A stretch of DNA of 64,000 nucleotides from Paraburkholderia fungorum (GTDB taxonomy: Bacteria; Pseudomonadota; Gammaproteobacteria; Burkholderiales; Burkholderiaceae): positions 558,001-622,000 of the forward strand of contig NZ_CADFGE010000001.1 of assembly GCF_902833645.1 (NCBI RefSeq). The letters run 5' to 3'. Below, in pieces: positions 42,815 to 51,585 of this stretch. Position 1 is the stretch's first letter. Every line of letters starts with the position of its first letter. The position numbers and the translations under genes are program-made. The notes beneath the pieces were generated by a model, which was not told the DNA's origin, made no database searches, and saw only the letters and a list, made by a program, of their open reading frames with translations.

Positions 42815-43750
42815 TCATCGAGATTGCTGCGTGAGCATCAGGTTCAGGTTCTGAACCGCTGCGCCGGATGCGCCTTTACCGAGATTATCGAAAACCGCGG
42901 ACAACAGGACGTGCCCGTGCTCCATGTTAGGAAACACGCTTAGGCGCATATCGTTAGTACCGTTCAACGCTTGCGGATCCAGTTGCTTCAAGGCGCACGA
43001 TTCGTGCAGCGGCAAGACATGTACATGAGCCGCCTCGGCATAGTGGCGTGCAAGGCACGCGTGTAACGTAGCGCCATCCACGCCGGGGGCCAGCAGCCGT
43101 AGTTCCAGGGGCACTGTCAGCACGATGCCCTGGCGGAACGAACCGTACGCAGGGACGAAGATCGGGCGCTGCATGAGCCCGGCGTGCTGCTGGATCTCCG
43201 GGGTGTGTTTGTGCGCGAGTTCCAGACCATACACCACGTATGAAGGCGCGTTGCCGGCACCGTGCCCCTCGTGCTCTTCCACGCCGGCACGCCCACGTCC
43301 GGAGTAGCCGGACACCGCATGAATGCTGACGGGGTAGTTGTCAGGAATGAGCCCGGCCTGCAACAGTGGACGCAGCAAGCCAATTGCGCCGGTTGGATAG
43401 CAACCGGGATTGGTCACCCGGCGTGCGTTCGCAATGCGCTCAGCCTGTCCCGCCGCCATTTCCGGAAAGCCGTATGTCCAGCCCGGCTGCGTGCGGTGGG
43501 CGGAACTTGCGTCGATGACTCTCACGGCAGGATTAACGATGGCGTCCACCGCCTCGCGTGCGGCGGCGTCAGGCAAGCAGAGGATGGCGATGTCGCAGGC
43601 GTTGATGGCCTCTGCGCGACGCCGCGGATCTTTGCGTTCCGCGGCGGGAAGCGTGAGCAGTTTCAGATCGGTCCGGTTGCGCAGCCGTTCGTGGATTTGC
43701 AACCCGGTGGTGCCTTGGTCGCCGTCGATGAAAACAACGGGTGAGCTCAT
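42815..43750 (-). CDS. argC: N-acetyl-gamma-glutamyl-phosphate reductase paralogue
   Basis: This 311-residue protein is the shorter (type 2) ArgC: GDQGTTG (residues 10-16), the catalytic Cys117 in NPGCYPTG, and [10 protein letters not shown] with the catalytic His region. Canonical ArgC reduces N-acetyl-glutamyl-5-phosphate to the semialdehyde in arginine biosynthesis. No other arginine gene is near, so this is either the housekeeping copy moved apart or a paralogue with its own role. It is divergent from a LysR gene at 43878, and a LysR-type box lies between them. I start at 43750 ([10 protein letters not shown]). Confidence 0.88.
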   Translation of the reverse strand: MSSPVVFIDGDQGTTGLQIHERLRNRTDLKLLTLPAAERKDPRRRAEAINACDIAILCLPDAAAREAVDAIVNPAVRVIDASSAHRTQPGWTYGFPEMAAGQAERIANARRVTNPGCYPTGAIGLLRPLLQAGLIPDNYPVSIHAVSGYSGRGRAGVEEHEGHGAGNAPSYVVYGLELAHKHTPEIQQHAGLMQRPIFVPAYGSFRQGIVLTVPLELRLLAPGVDGATLHACLARHYAEAAHVHVLPLHESCALKQLDPQALNGTNDMRLSVFPNMEHGHVLLSAVFDNLGKGASGAAVQNLNLMLTQQSR

Positions 43751-43848
43751 GCGTGAAATCCTTCGGTGACTGGGTTGTAGTAAGTAGCGCGAGCCCCTAT
43801 GTTCCATGCACGGTTAGAATAGAGAAAGTTGAATTTCATAACGTGGAC

Positions 43849-43865
43849 ATTCAGTTTTTCTGAAT
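43849..43865. promoter_or_regulatory. LysR-type box between argC and lysR
   Basis: ATTCAGTTTTTCTGAAT is a perfect 6-bp inverted repeat with a 5-base centre, and it contains the T-N11-A pattern of LysR binding sites. It lies 13 bases upstream of the lysR start at 43878 and about 100 bases upstream of argC, fit for autorepression and activation. Confidence 0.65.
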
Positions 43866-43877
43866 CTGGACGCCGAC

Positions 43878-44762
43878 ATGCGAGAGATCAGTCTGGACCG
43901 CTTGCGCACCCTGGTCGCCATTACCGACCATGGCTCATTTGCCGATGCGGCGCGTGCATTGCATCTGGCGCCGCCAACTGTCAGTCTCCACATCGCTGAA
44001 CTCGAAGACCGCATTGGCGCTCCACTCCTGTCACGCAAGCGCGGACATGTAAAGCCGTCGGCGATAGGAGAGGTGCTGGTGGAGCGCGCGCGTCGGCTGC
44101 TGGCGGATGCGGAGCAGGCGTTAGACGATATTCAACGGCAGGTGGAGGGGCTCGAAGGGCGCGCGCGGCTCGGTGCGTCGACCGGTGTGATCGCGCATCT
44201 GTTGCCACAAGCGCTTGAGGTGCTGCGCCAGCACCATCCTGCTATCGACATTCAGATTGCGGTGCTCACGTCGCATGAAACGCTGTCACGATTAGTGGAC
44301 GGCACGCTGGATGTTGGGCTGGTCGCGCTGCCTCAGCCTCCGGTGGCCGGGCTCGTGATCAAGCCTTGGCGCCGCGACCCTGTAATGGCTTTTGTGCCGG
44401 CCCATTGGCGCTGTCCCGCCCGCGTCACGCCTGAATGGCTCGCCGCCAAGCCTCTCATCCTCAATGACACGACTACGCGCCTCTCGCGTCTGACCACGGA
44501 GTGGTTCGCGACCGGTGGACACCATCCTGTGCCGCGCATTCAGCTCAACTACAACGACGCGATCAAGAGTCTGGTAGCGGCAGGTTACGGCGCAGCGCTG
44601 TTGCCACACGAGGCTACGACGCCATTGCCCGACAGGCGCATTGTCATGCGTCCGCTGCGCCCGGCGTTGTGGCGCCGGCTCGGCATTGCGCATCGTGCGG
44701 GACACGTTGAGCGTTCCACGCAACACGTACTGGATGTGTTGTGGGGGCTGCGATTGGCGTAG
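43878..44762 (+). CDS. LysR-family transcriptional regulator
   Basis: This 294-residue LysR protein has helix-turn-helix SFADAARALHLAPPTVSLHI (residues 21-40) and the typical effector domain, with RLVDGTLDVGLVALPQPP and VAAGYGAALLPHEAT. The short gap to the argC paralogue, with a strong inverted repeat in it, suggests control of argC. The sequence groups it with regulators of the CysB/CbbR-like broad class rather than with ArgP; the effector is unknown. Confidence 0.93.
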   Translation: MREISLDRLRTLVAITDHGSFADAARALHLAPPTVSLHIAELEDRIGAPLLSRKRGHVKPSAIGEVLVERARRLLADAEQALDDIQRQVEGLEGRARLGASTGVIAHLLPQALEVLRQHHPAIDIQIAVLTSHETLSRLVDGTLDVGLVALPQPPVAGLVIKPWRRDPVMAFVPAHWRCPARVTPEWLAAKPLILNDTTTRLSRLTTEWFATGGHHPVPRIQLNYNDAIKSLVAAGYGAALLPHEATTPLPDRRIVMRPLRPALWRRLGIAHRAGHVERSTQHVLDVLWGLRLA

Positions 44763-44869
44763 GCGTTGCCATTTGCCGCTTCGGTTCGCTTGGGTTCGTT
44801 GTCGCTGGGACGATATGACGTTGAGGCGGGTAACCCAGTCGCGTCGAGACTTGCGCGTACGCGTCTACG

Positions 44870-45769
44870 CTACGCATTGCGTGAGAAACGCTGCCCCAGT
44901 TCGCGCAGCCATGTCAGAAAGGTATTGATGGCGGGGTCCTCAAGGCGTGCATTGTGGACGTAGCTGCAGTAGCGCCACGCAGGTAAGGCCGGCCCGTCGA
45001 ACGGAAACACGAGACGGCCCTCCTCGACATCGAGCGCTACAAGCGCGGTCGGGCCCATCGCAATACCTAAGCCGTCAATGGCGGCCTGCAGGGTCAAATA
45101 AAAGTGATCCAGTTGCTGCGAATGACGTGCGGCAAGCTGAGGGTTGCCGCACGCCGCGAGCCATTCGGCCCAAAGGCCCGGATAGGTTGCCGTATGCAGC
45201 AGGGTGTGATGCGCCAGGTCTGAGACATGACGTATCGGATGGGACTCCAGCACCTTGGGCGAGCACACCGGCAAGCGGACTTCCGACAGAAATTCGCTAA
45301 CTACGTACCCTGCCGGTTTCTGCTCGCCGCCGCGAATCGCTACATCGCATTCGTCGCGTAATCGTTCGATCGGTTCAGCCGAAGTAGTCAGCCGGACTTC
45401 CACCGACGGATTGGTCAACTGGAAGTTGGAAAGCTGCGGCAATAGCCATCGCAACGCGAAAGTAGTCGGCGCATTCACCCTGATGATCTGCTGCCGCGTG
45501 ACCCGGAGCTGTTCATTGGTGGCCAGCGCGATGCGGTCGAGCGCCGCCGATATCTCTGACAGATAAGTGCGCCCCGGTGCGGTCAGTACGACCCTTCGGC
45601 CGCGGCGTTCAAACAGGTTGTGTCCGAGCCAGGTTTCCAATTGCGCTACTTGCCGGCTAACGGCCCCGTGCGTGACGCACAGCTCGTCGGCGGCGGCTGA
45701 AAAGCTCTCGAGCCTGGCGGCGGCTTCGAAGACGCGCAGTGCGTTTAATGGCGGCAGACGACGTGGCAT
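44870..45769 (-). CDS. LysR-family regulator, GcvA-like
   Basis: This 299-residue GcvA-type LysR protein begins [20 protein letters not shown] and has helix-turn-helix [20 protein letters not shown] (22-41). The effector domain contains [14 protein letters not shown] and [19 protein letters not shown]. It ends near the previous lysR gene and faces the purA-type gene at 45912 across 142 bases. That layout makes adenylosuccinate synthetase the likely target, an unusual partner for this family. Confidence 0.93.
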   Translation of the reverse strand: MPRRLPPLNALRVFEAAARLESFSAAADELCVTHGAVSRQVAQLETWLGHNLFERRGRRVVLTAPGRTYLSEISAALDRIALATNEQLRVTRQQIIRVNAPTTFALRWLLPQLSNFQLTNPSVEVRLTTSAEPIERLRDECDVAIRGGEQKPAGYVVSEFLSEVRLPVCSPKVLESHPIRHVSDLAHHTLLHTATYPGLWAEWLAACGNPQLAARHSQQLDHFYLTLQAAIDGLGIAMGPTALVALDVEEGRLVFPFDGPALPAWRYCSYVHNARLEDPAINTFLTWLRELGQRFSRNA

Positions 45770-45911
45770 GGCCGATCTCTATGTGATTTTTCCTGACAAG
45801 CATGATGAGTTTATATGCATTTTCGTGAGCACTGTAGTCCCCTATATTCACCTCGTTGGCACCGGATCGGGCTCTCGATCTGTTCAATTAAGTCACCAGG
45901 AAGACTACCGT

Positions 45912-47216
45912 ATGTCGAATGTTGTTGTGGTTGGCGCGCAGTGGGGCGATGAGGGGAAAGGCCGGATTGTGGATTGGCTTGCCGAGAAGGCGGACATCGT
46001 TGCCCGCTACAACGGTGGCCACAACGCCGGGCATACGCTTGTGGTGGACGGTCAGACGTACAAACTGGCGCTGCTTCCCAGCGGTATCGTGCGCGGCAAG
46101 CCTGGTCTGATCGGCAACGGTGTTGCCCTTGACCCGGAGGCGCTGCTTGCGGAGATCGACCGCATGGCCGCGCTGGGCATTCGCGTAACGCCCGCGGTGT
46201 TGCAGATCGCAGAGACGGCGACGCTTGTCCTGCCGCTCCATCGTGCGATCGACGCCGCTCAGGAACGCTTGCGCGCCAGGCCGATCGGCACCACGCTACG
46301 CGGTATCGGTCCGGCATATGAAGACAAGGTTGGGCGCCGAGGCTTGCGCGTTTGCGATCTCGCAGACCCCGAACTGTTCGCCGAAAAGCTCGATGCACTG
46401 CTTGAACACCATAACGCGTGGTTCCGCGGCCTCGGTCTGGAGCCTTTCCAGCGGGACCCGATGTTGAGCGATCTGCTTGCCATGGCGCCGAGAATCTTGC
46501 CCTTCGTGGGACGCGTCTGGGAGCAACTCGATCACGCGCATGCCTCGGGCAAGCGCACGCTGTTCGAGGGCTCGCAAGCCGTGATGCTCGACGTGGACTG
46601 GGGCAGCTATCCGTATGTGACGTCGTCGAGCACTGTCGCCGCTGGCGCGGCCAGTGGCACCGGCATCGCGCCCTCGCACCTTGGGCAGGTGCTTGGCGTT
46701 AGCAAGGTCTATGCAACGCGTGTTGGCGAAGGCCCGTTCACGTCTGAAGTCGACGGAACACTCGGCGAGGTGCTCCGGCAGCGCGGCGGCGAGTATGGCG
46801 TCAACACCGGCCGCCCGCGTCGCTGCGGTTGGCTGGACACAGTGCAACTGCGGCAGAGCTGCAAGGTCGCCGGCATCAACCTGCTGGCGCTGACCAAGCT
46901 CGATGTGCTCGATGGTTTCGATTCGATTTACGTGTGCGTAGGCTATGAACTCGACGGGAAGCGCATCGACTACATGCCGTCCACTAACGCCGGGCAGCAA
47001 CGCCTGCAGCCGGTTCTCAGGCGTTTTGAGGGTTGGGACGGTTCGACCCGGGGTATCCGCTCTTATGGCGATCTGCCGCGCCAGGCTGCGGCGCTGATTG
47101 AAGCGATTCAGCAGGAGGTGGGTATTCCGGTGTCAGTGGTCACTACGGGCCCTGAGCGTGACGACGCGATTGTCTTGCGATCCCCGTTTGCGGAAACGGA
47201 CGGCATGGCAATCTGA
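45912..47216 (+). CDS. purA: Adenylosuccinate synthetase, probable second copy
   Basis: This 434-residue protein is a full-length PurA. The P-loop region QWGDEGKG (10-17) contains the catalytic Asp13, NGGHNAGHT contains His41, and [20 protein letters not shown] and [12 protein letters not shown] are conserved. It joins IMP and aspartate using GTP in AMP synthesis. I start at ATG 45912, since the frame to 45567 runs into the divergent lysR gene. The housekeeping purA of this group usually lies with hisZ/hflK genes, which are absent here. I think this copy is a paralogue under LysR control. Phage PurZ is ruled out because Asp13 is kept. Confidence 0.9.
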   Translation: MSNVVVVGAQWGDEGKGRIVDWLAEKADIVARYNGGHNAGHTLVVDGQTYKLALLPSGIVRGKPGLIGNGVALDPEALLAEIDRMAALGIRVTPAVLQIAETATLVLPLHRAIDAAQERLRARPIGTTLRGIGPAYEDKVGRRGLRVCDLADPELFAEKLDALLEHHNAWFRGLGLEPFQRDPMLSDLLAMAPRILPFVGRVWEQLDHAHASGKRTLFEGSQAVMLDVDWGSYPYVTSSSTVAAGAASGTGIAPSHLGQVLGVSKVYATRVGEGPFTSEVDGTLGEVLRQRGGEYGVNTGRPRRCGWLDTVQLRQSCKVAGINLLALTKLDVLDGFDSIYVCVGYELDGKRIDYMPSTNAGQQRLQPVLRRFEGWDGSTRGIRSYGDLPRQAAALIEAIQQEVGIPVSVVTTGPERDDAIVLRSPFAETDGMAI

Positions 47217-47262
47217 TCGACTCACGCCAGCGAATTCGATCGGCTTGCCGGACTCTATTGAA

Positions 47263-47904
47263 TCAACTTTCTTTTAGCGGTCGAGTGCCCCAGAACAATA
47301 CCGCCTCGATCGCGAAAAAGACAACGAGTGGCGCAATCGCCCCCGCTGTCCCCGCGATCTCATACCCAAACCGGCTCGTCACATAAAGCAGCACGATCAT
47401 GCTGATCGCCATGCCCGGAGCCCCAAGCCCGCGCAGCGCTGCGCTGTGGTGATAGCCGATCCAGAACGCGCCGCGCGAAACGGTCCACAGCACGGTCGTT
47501 GCCACGACCGCGCGCATGGATGAGCCGTCGGGGCAGTAGGCGGCCAGGCCGAACAGCGCCGCCGCAAACACGATGATCTGCTCCACGGTGTTCTGCAGGT
47601 ACCGTTGATTGATGCGTAATCGGCGTGTCTCGAAGCCCACCAGCGGATCGAACGCGGGCGAGGTCAATCGCTCGTGCGCCACGGCTTCCACACCTGTCAC
47701 CAGACAGAACAACACAGCAGCACAGCAGCATTTCAGCGTCAGCAGCATCCGCGCGCCGAGGCTGTCCATGCCCGGCAGTGGCGACATAAAATGATCGACA
47801 GCGAGCCAGAGCCCAGAGGCAAACAGCGAGGCGATCGCGATGCCGGCAATGCCGACGGTACGCTGCCGGCGAAAGTCGGACGCGGGATGAACCGGGGCGG
47901 TCAT
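47263..47904 (-). CDS. MAPEG-family membrane protein
   Basis: This 213-residue protein has about five hydrophobic helices. The MAPEG signature lies in mid-protein: RRLRINQRYLQNTVEQIIVFAAALFGLA, with the Asn-x-x-Glu-Gln arrangement that binds glutathione in relatives. A CCCAAVLFC segment in an upstream helix is unusually Cys-rich. Bacterial members are poorly defined. It ends about 47 bases after the convergent purA-type gene and faces an acetyltransferase gene. Confidence 0.8.
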   Translation of the reverse strand: MTAPVHPASDFRRQRTVGIAGIAIASLFASGLWLAVDHFMSPLPGMDSLGARMLLTLKCCCAAVLFCLVTGVEAVAHERLTSPAFDPLVGFETRRLRINQRYLQNTVEQIIVFAAALFGLAAYCPDGSSMRAVVATTVLWTVSRGAFWIGYHHSAALRGLGAPGMAISMIVLLYVTSRFGYEIAGTAGAIAPLVVFFAIEAVLFWGTRPLKES

Positions 47905-47990
47905 GGATGTTTCCTCCAGGCGTTTTCATGCAGCGATATTGTGTCATTGCCGTGGCCGATGATACGGCTGCAACCCAAGGAAACTGACGA

Positions 47991-48548
47991 ATGCAGAAAG
48001 ACGATCGCACCAGGATAATTTACGGCAGGACGCCGGAATCGGCGGCCATGGTGGCAAACGTCAAACGGGCAACGGCGCTCACCGCCAGGCTTAACCGTTT
48101 GACGTTCAACGATGCGGACGAAGTTCGGGCCTTGTTCAGCGAACTGATTGGTAAAAAGGTCGACGAGAGCTTTTTGCTGATCCCGCCGTTCTATACGGCC
48201 GGTGGGGACGAAATTCGCGTCGGCCGGAATGTCTTCATCAACCAGAACTGCACTTTCTATGACCTTGGCGGCCTCGACATCGCAGACGATGTGATGATCG
48301 GGCCGAACGTAAGCATCATCACGGCGGGTCATCCCCTTGAACCCTCGCAGCGACGCTCCGTCACCATCGGAGCGCCCATTGTGATCGGGAAGGGGGTGTG
48401 GATCGCGGCGGGTGCGACCATTATCGGTGGCGTAACGGTTGGCGAGAATTCGGTCGTCGCGGCCGGGTCGGTCGTCACCAAAGACGTTCCCCCGAATACG
48501 CTTGTTGGGGGCAATCCAGCGCGGGTCATTCGTTCGATTGCTGGCTAA
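47991..48548 (+). CDS. Sugar O-acetyltransferase, hexapeptide-repeat type
   Basis: This 185-residue protein has a left-handed beta-helix domain from about residue 70 on (IRVGRNVFINQNCTFYDLGG, MIGPNVSIITAGHPLEP, IGAPIVIGKGVWIAAGATII, GENSVVAAGSVVTKDVP). The catalytic His is in TAGHP. It is the maltose/galactoside acetyltransferase (NodL/LacA) group, moving acetyl from acetyl-CoA to a sugar. The N-terminal segment KDDRTRIIYGRTPESAAMV is not the family's usual start but the length is normal. It stands alone. Confidence 0.92.
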   Translation: MQKDDRTRIIYGRTPESAAMVANVKRATALTARLNRLTFNDADEVRALFSELIGKKVDESFLLIPPFYTAGGDEIRVGRNVFINQNCTFYDLGGLDIADDVMIGPNVSIITAGHPLEPSQRRSVTIGAPIVIGKGVWIAAGATIIGGVTVGENSVVAAGSVVTKDVPPNTLVGGNPARVIRSIAG

Positions 48549-48711
48549 GGGGGCGTCTGTTGAGGCGCACTATGCGAAACGACCGGTTAATTTGGCTCAC
48601 ATACTCGCGAGAATTTCTGCTTTGGTGAACGCTTTAACACCGGGCTATGCTTGGGGGTGGGGCGCTCTCGCGCTGTGTAGCGTTGGTCCAACCTGACTTC
48701 AGGGAGACGGC

Positions 48712-49068
48712 ATGATCCAACCGGTCGACGTTGGTGCGGTCGCGGGTGGCACGCTCCAGGGTTATTCAAATCAGATTCTGACGAGTGTGAACGACCACGA
48801 CGTTCATTTGAGCGTGATGGACGGGCCATATTTCTGGCATCTGCATCCCGATTCGGACGAAACATTTCTGGTTATCGAAGGCGTGCTCACCATCGACTTC
48901 GACGATGGATCGGTCGACCTGTTGTCCGGCCAGTTGCTTACTGTGCCTGCAGGTATGCGCCATCGCACGCGGCCGCGCGGTGCACGCTCGGTTAATCTGA
49001 CGGTCGAGAAGACCGATGCGACTACCGTCAGGTGCGAAGCCCCGCGGGGTTGGCCAGCATCGTCCTGA
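48712..49068 (+). CDS. Cupin-domain protein
   Basis: This 118-residue single cupin barrel has motif 1 as PYFWHLHPDSDETFLVIEG (two His and a Glu metal ligands) and motif 2 as LSGQLLTVPAGMRHRTRP (His). It probably binds one metal ion. The reaction or ligand is unknown. It follows the acetyltransferase by 163 bases; an AGGGAGA ribosome site precedes ATG 48712. Confidence 0.87.
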   Translation: MIQPVDVGAVAGGTLQGYSNQILTSVNDHDVHLSVMDGPYFWHLHPDSDETFLVIEGVLTIDFDDGSVDLLSGQLLTVPAGMRHRTRPRGARSVNLTVEKTDATTVRCEAPRGWPASS

Positions 49069-49107
49069 GTTGGCCGTCGGCTAGTCGCGGCCACTCAAAG
49101 CGGCTGC

Positions 49108-49542
49108 TCACGTAGCGCCTGGTCGGTCCTGCTCGGGGTGACGAAACCGCGAGTGAGGAATTTCAGCGATTGCCGCGATCTCGATCATCAGTTCCTGCCG
49201 ATATAGACGTTCGATCTGGATGGTCGTTGTGACTGGATAGGGCGCGGCAAAAAACTCTTGCCGGATGTCTCCTGTGGTCATGAAGGCCTCGATGTCCGTT
49301 GCATAGTGAACCAGCGAAATCACATCTGCCATTTGCCCGCCCATCGGCGCCAGAACGTCACGAATATTCTCCAGAACCTTGCGTACCTGTGCCCGCAGGT
49401 CGTTTTGCCCGACGACTTGCCCGTGACGATCGAGTGACACCTGCCCCTTCAGGTGGACGATCTGGCCATCGCCCTGGATGACGGCCATTGAGAATGCGCC
49501 GAACGGCGACCAGACATGAGTCGGGTTCACTGCATTTATCAT
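49108..49542 (-). CDS. RidA-family protein
   Basis: This 144-residue YjgF/RidA-superfamily protein has FSMAVIQGDGQIVHLKGQVSLD and APYPVTTTIQIERLYRQELMIEIAAIAEIP, the usual two ends of the fold. The conserved Arg that pairs with substrate carboxylate falls in the segment RLYRQE. It is a second, dissimilar RidA in this window (the other is at 32869). It is convergent with the cupin gene. Confidence 0.87.
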   Translation of the reverse strand: MINAVNPTHVWSPFGAFSMAVIQGDGQIVHLKGQVSLDRHGQVVGQNDLRAQVRKVLENIRDVLAPMGGQMADVISLVHYATDIEAFMTTGDIRQEFFAAPYPVTTTIQIERLYRQELMIEIAAIAEIPHSRFRHPEQDRPGAT

Positions 49543-49679
49543 TGCTGAACTCCTATGGATAGCTGTCCGTAGAAATTATGGCCCAGCCAGCATGCGAGTG
49601 CCGATTGGCCGCGATGGCGGCAGTTTGGCGCTACTATATTCGCGGCCATGCCTTCAGCCGAATACATGCGAGACACCCC

Positions 49680-50132
49680 ATGCATCCCGATCCCCGCCCT
49701 GCCATTCTGGTCGACCGTCAAGCTATCGAGGAAATCGTTCGAGATGCGTACTCGCCTTATATCCGTCGTATTGGACGGCCGCCGGGACCGATGCTGGATG
49801 ACTATGAATTCCTGATCGACAAGGGCAGCGTCTATGTTGTCGATCAGGAAGGCACGATACAAGGCATTGTTGTGCTCATCCCGGAACAGGATGCGATGCT
49901 GCTGGACAACGTAGCCGTGGCACCTTCCGCCAAGGGGACAGGAATAGGGCGCCGCCTGCTGGAGTTTGCCGAGCGCTCAGCGAGAGCGGCAGGTTACCGT
50001 GCCATCCGGCTCTACACCCACGAGACCATGACGGAGAATATCGCGCTGTACTCTCGCATCGGCTATACCGAGACGCACCGGGCCGAGGAGAAAGGCTTGA
50101 AACGGGTCTTCATGGTTAAGCATCTGGACTGA
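49680..50132 (+). CDS. GNAT-family N-acetyltransferase
   Basis: This 150-residue GNAT protein has the acetyl-CoA signature in motif A as VAPSAKGTGIGRRLLEFAE (R/Q-x-x-G-x-G/A read as KGTGIG) and motif B in IRLYTHETMTENIALYSRIGY. The acetyl acceptor is unknown. I chose the start at 49680 (MHPDPRPAI); the open frame extends to 49578. It faces away from the RidA gene across about 137 bases. Confidence 0.88.
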   Translation: MHPDPRPAILVDRQAIEEIVRDAYSPYIRRIGRPPGPMLDDYEFLIDKGSVYVVDQEGTIQGIVVLIPEQDAMLLDNVAVAPSAKGTGIGRRLLEFAERSARAAGYRAIRLYTHETMTENIALYSRIGYTETHRAEEKGLKRVFMVKHLD

Positions 50133-50205
50133 TCGCTGCTGATGTCTGCTGGTGTTCGGCGTGACCAGACGTCTGGTTTGTGTTCGTGATCCGGCGAGCT
50201 TAACG

Positions 50206-50514
50206 TCAAGCCGGTGGTACCTGCTGGCATTCCGTCTGGAACCAGCGGTCGACCTGACGCTGTGCCGCTTGCAGATCCTCCGGATAGTATGGGTCGTACC
50301 ACCTGGACGGGTCATAGCCCGCTTGCCTCAAAGCTGCCAGTTCGCTGCGATTTCGCTCCGGGGTTGGAGGCGCATTGTTCCTGAGTGCGGCCAGGTCGCG
50401 GCATTGCAATGTACTCAAATGCGCCGTGCTTTGCGGCACGCCACCCGCCGCGCAGCCGGCGAGCAATATAAGCAACGGAGAAAGCCTCAGCCACTTTCGC
50501 GGTTGGTTCTTCAT
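50206..50514 (-). CDS. Small lipoprotein, DUF4148-like C-terminus
   Basis: This 102-residue protein has a lipoprotein signal peptide: basic MKNQPRKWLRL, a hydrophobic core and the lipobox LLAGC with Cys at about residue 21. The mature part carries SELAALRQAGYDPSRWYDPY and YPEDLQAAQRQVDRW, the repeat-like pattern of the DUF4148 family common in Burkholderia. It is likely anchored at the outer or inner membrane facing the periplasm. The start at 50514 is preceded by GGAG at 11 bases. Confidence 0.78.
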   Translation of the reverse strand: MKNQPRKWLRLSPLLILLAGCAAGGVPQSTAHLSTLQCRDLAALRNNAPPTPERNRSELAALRQAGYDPSRWYDPYYPEDLQAAQRQVDRWFQTECQQVPPA

Positions 50515-50640
50515 ATTACGTCTCACTCCATTCAAGCGACACAAAACAACAGTGGCAAACGGCCAGACGCGGTCTGCTGAACCAGCGAACCCCAGGTCAC
50601 TCCACGAGCCCAGGTGTGCTCCGGAGCAGGCGTCGCGCGT

Positions 50641-51222
50641 CTAGGCGAGCAACTGCAAAGCATCCGCGAGCGACAGCACCGTGGTGCGGGAATCGAATGC
50701 GGTGGAAAACAGATGTTCATGCACAACCTGATCCGGGTCGTAGCAGCAATCCTTGACCGTGTACAGGCGGAAGTCTGCGTCGCTCGCATAAGCCACCGAC
50801 GACAGCACGACGCCGGTCGACGCAATCCCAACCATAATCAACGAATCGATACCTTGTGCGGAAAGCCGTACCTGCAGGTCGGTGCCGAAGAACACGCTGG
50901 CGCGATGCGCGATGATGACCGGTTCATGGGCCTGCCGACCCAACTCCGGCGCGATCCGGTCGTCGACGAAGAGGCCGAGTTGTCTGATTCCCTGCCCATT
51001 CTTGTTCAATGGGCTGACTTCCGGATAGCCCGGGCTGAACCGGAGGTTGGCAAAATAGACGCTGACACCTTTGGCCCGCGCGGCGTCGCATAGTTTGCGC
51101 GTATTGGCGAGCAACGCGGGTGCGACCGATGGAAAGAGCCCGAGAATGTCGGTCTGATAATGCATGACGATAAGCGCGGTGTGCGCCGGCGTGATTGCCG
51201 CTGGCAACGCTACTGCCTCCAT
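50641..51222 (-). CDS. Isochorismatase-like protein without the canonical triad
   Basis: This 193-residue protein has the isochorismatase fold, but the three catalytic positions read His21 (VMHYQTD, normally Asp), Arg107 (IIAHRASVFF, normally Lys) and Val138 (GIASTGVVLSSV, normally Cys). Relatives with the HYQ and GVVLS motifs are widespread, so this is a separate, probably non-cysteine subfamily and not a broken gene. It may act by another mechanism or bind without catalysis. No close partner. Confidence 0.82.
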   Translation of the reverse strand: MEAVALPAAITPAHTALIVMHYQTDILGLFPSVAPALLANTRKLCDAARAKGVSVYFANLRFSPGYPEVSPLNKNGQGIRQLGLFVDDRIAPELGRQAHEPVIIAHRASVFFGTDLQVRLSAQGIDSLIMVGIASTGVVLSSVAYASDADFRLYTVKDCCYDPDQVVHEHLFSTAFDSRTTVLSLADALQLLA

Positions 51223-51585
51223 TTAACCGTCTCCTTTACGTCGGCACGTGGTTCATATTCGCAACCAGTGAGAGCTGAGCGTAGCGAAGCATGCAAGGTC
51301 AAAACGACGCTTCGCTGCCGTGGAAATAATACTTCATGTCGTCATGCCGGTTAGCCGACCATAGAATTGATGCGTGTCGCACACAGGGCAGGATCTCTAA
51401 CGTCTTCACAACGGAGGGAGCGTTTCGATGATCACCGTCATTACATCGTTTCAGTTGCCAAAACCGATTCCGAGAATTGGAGGGCTTTGGCGGCGTTTCC
51501 ACAAGGCACTGGTAATGGCCATCACCTGATCAACCACTCCTCTGCAACGGCCGTTTATCTGGTTTGTGCACAAAGACGGCACGCC
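51223..51585. other. 363-base gap with a short remnant
   Basis: Apart from the YdhR-like remnant at 51428-51529 I see no coding potential. The stretch up to 51427 has lower GC than its surroundings and no hairpin terminator. Confidence 0.5.
51428..51529 (+). pseudogene. N-terminal remnant of a YdhR-family monooxygenase
   Basis: A strong GGAGGGAG precedes ATG 51428. The first residues MITVITSFQLPKPI match the start of YdhR/antibiotic-biosynthesis-monooxygenase-like proteins of about 100 residues. The frame then diverges and stops at 51529. The sequence behind it keeps a weak resemblance to later parts (TATAVYLV in another frame). It is probably a decayed gene. Confidence 0.45.

Noticed and set aside
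45912..47216. Possibility that the purA-type gene is phage-type PurZ (diaminopurine synthesis)
   Set aside because: The catalytic Asp13 and the GRPRRCGW segment of ordinary PurA are kept, and no phage genes are nearby.
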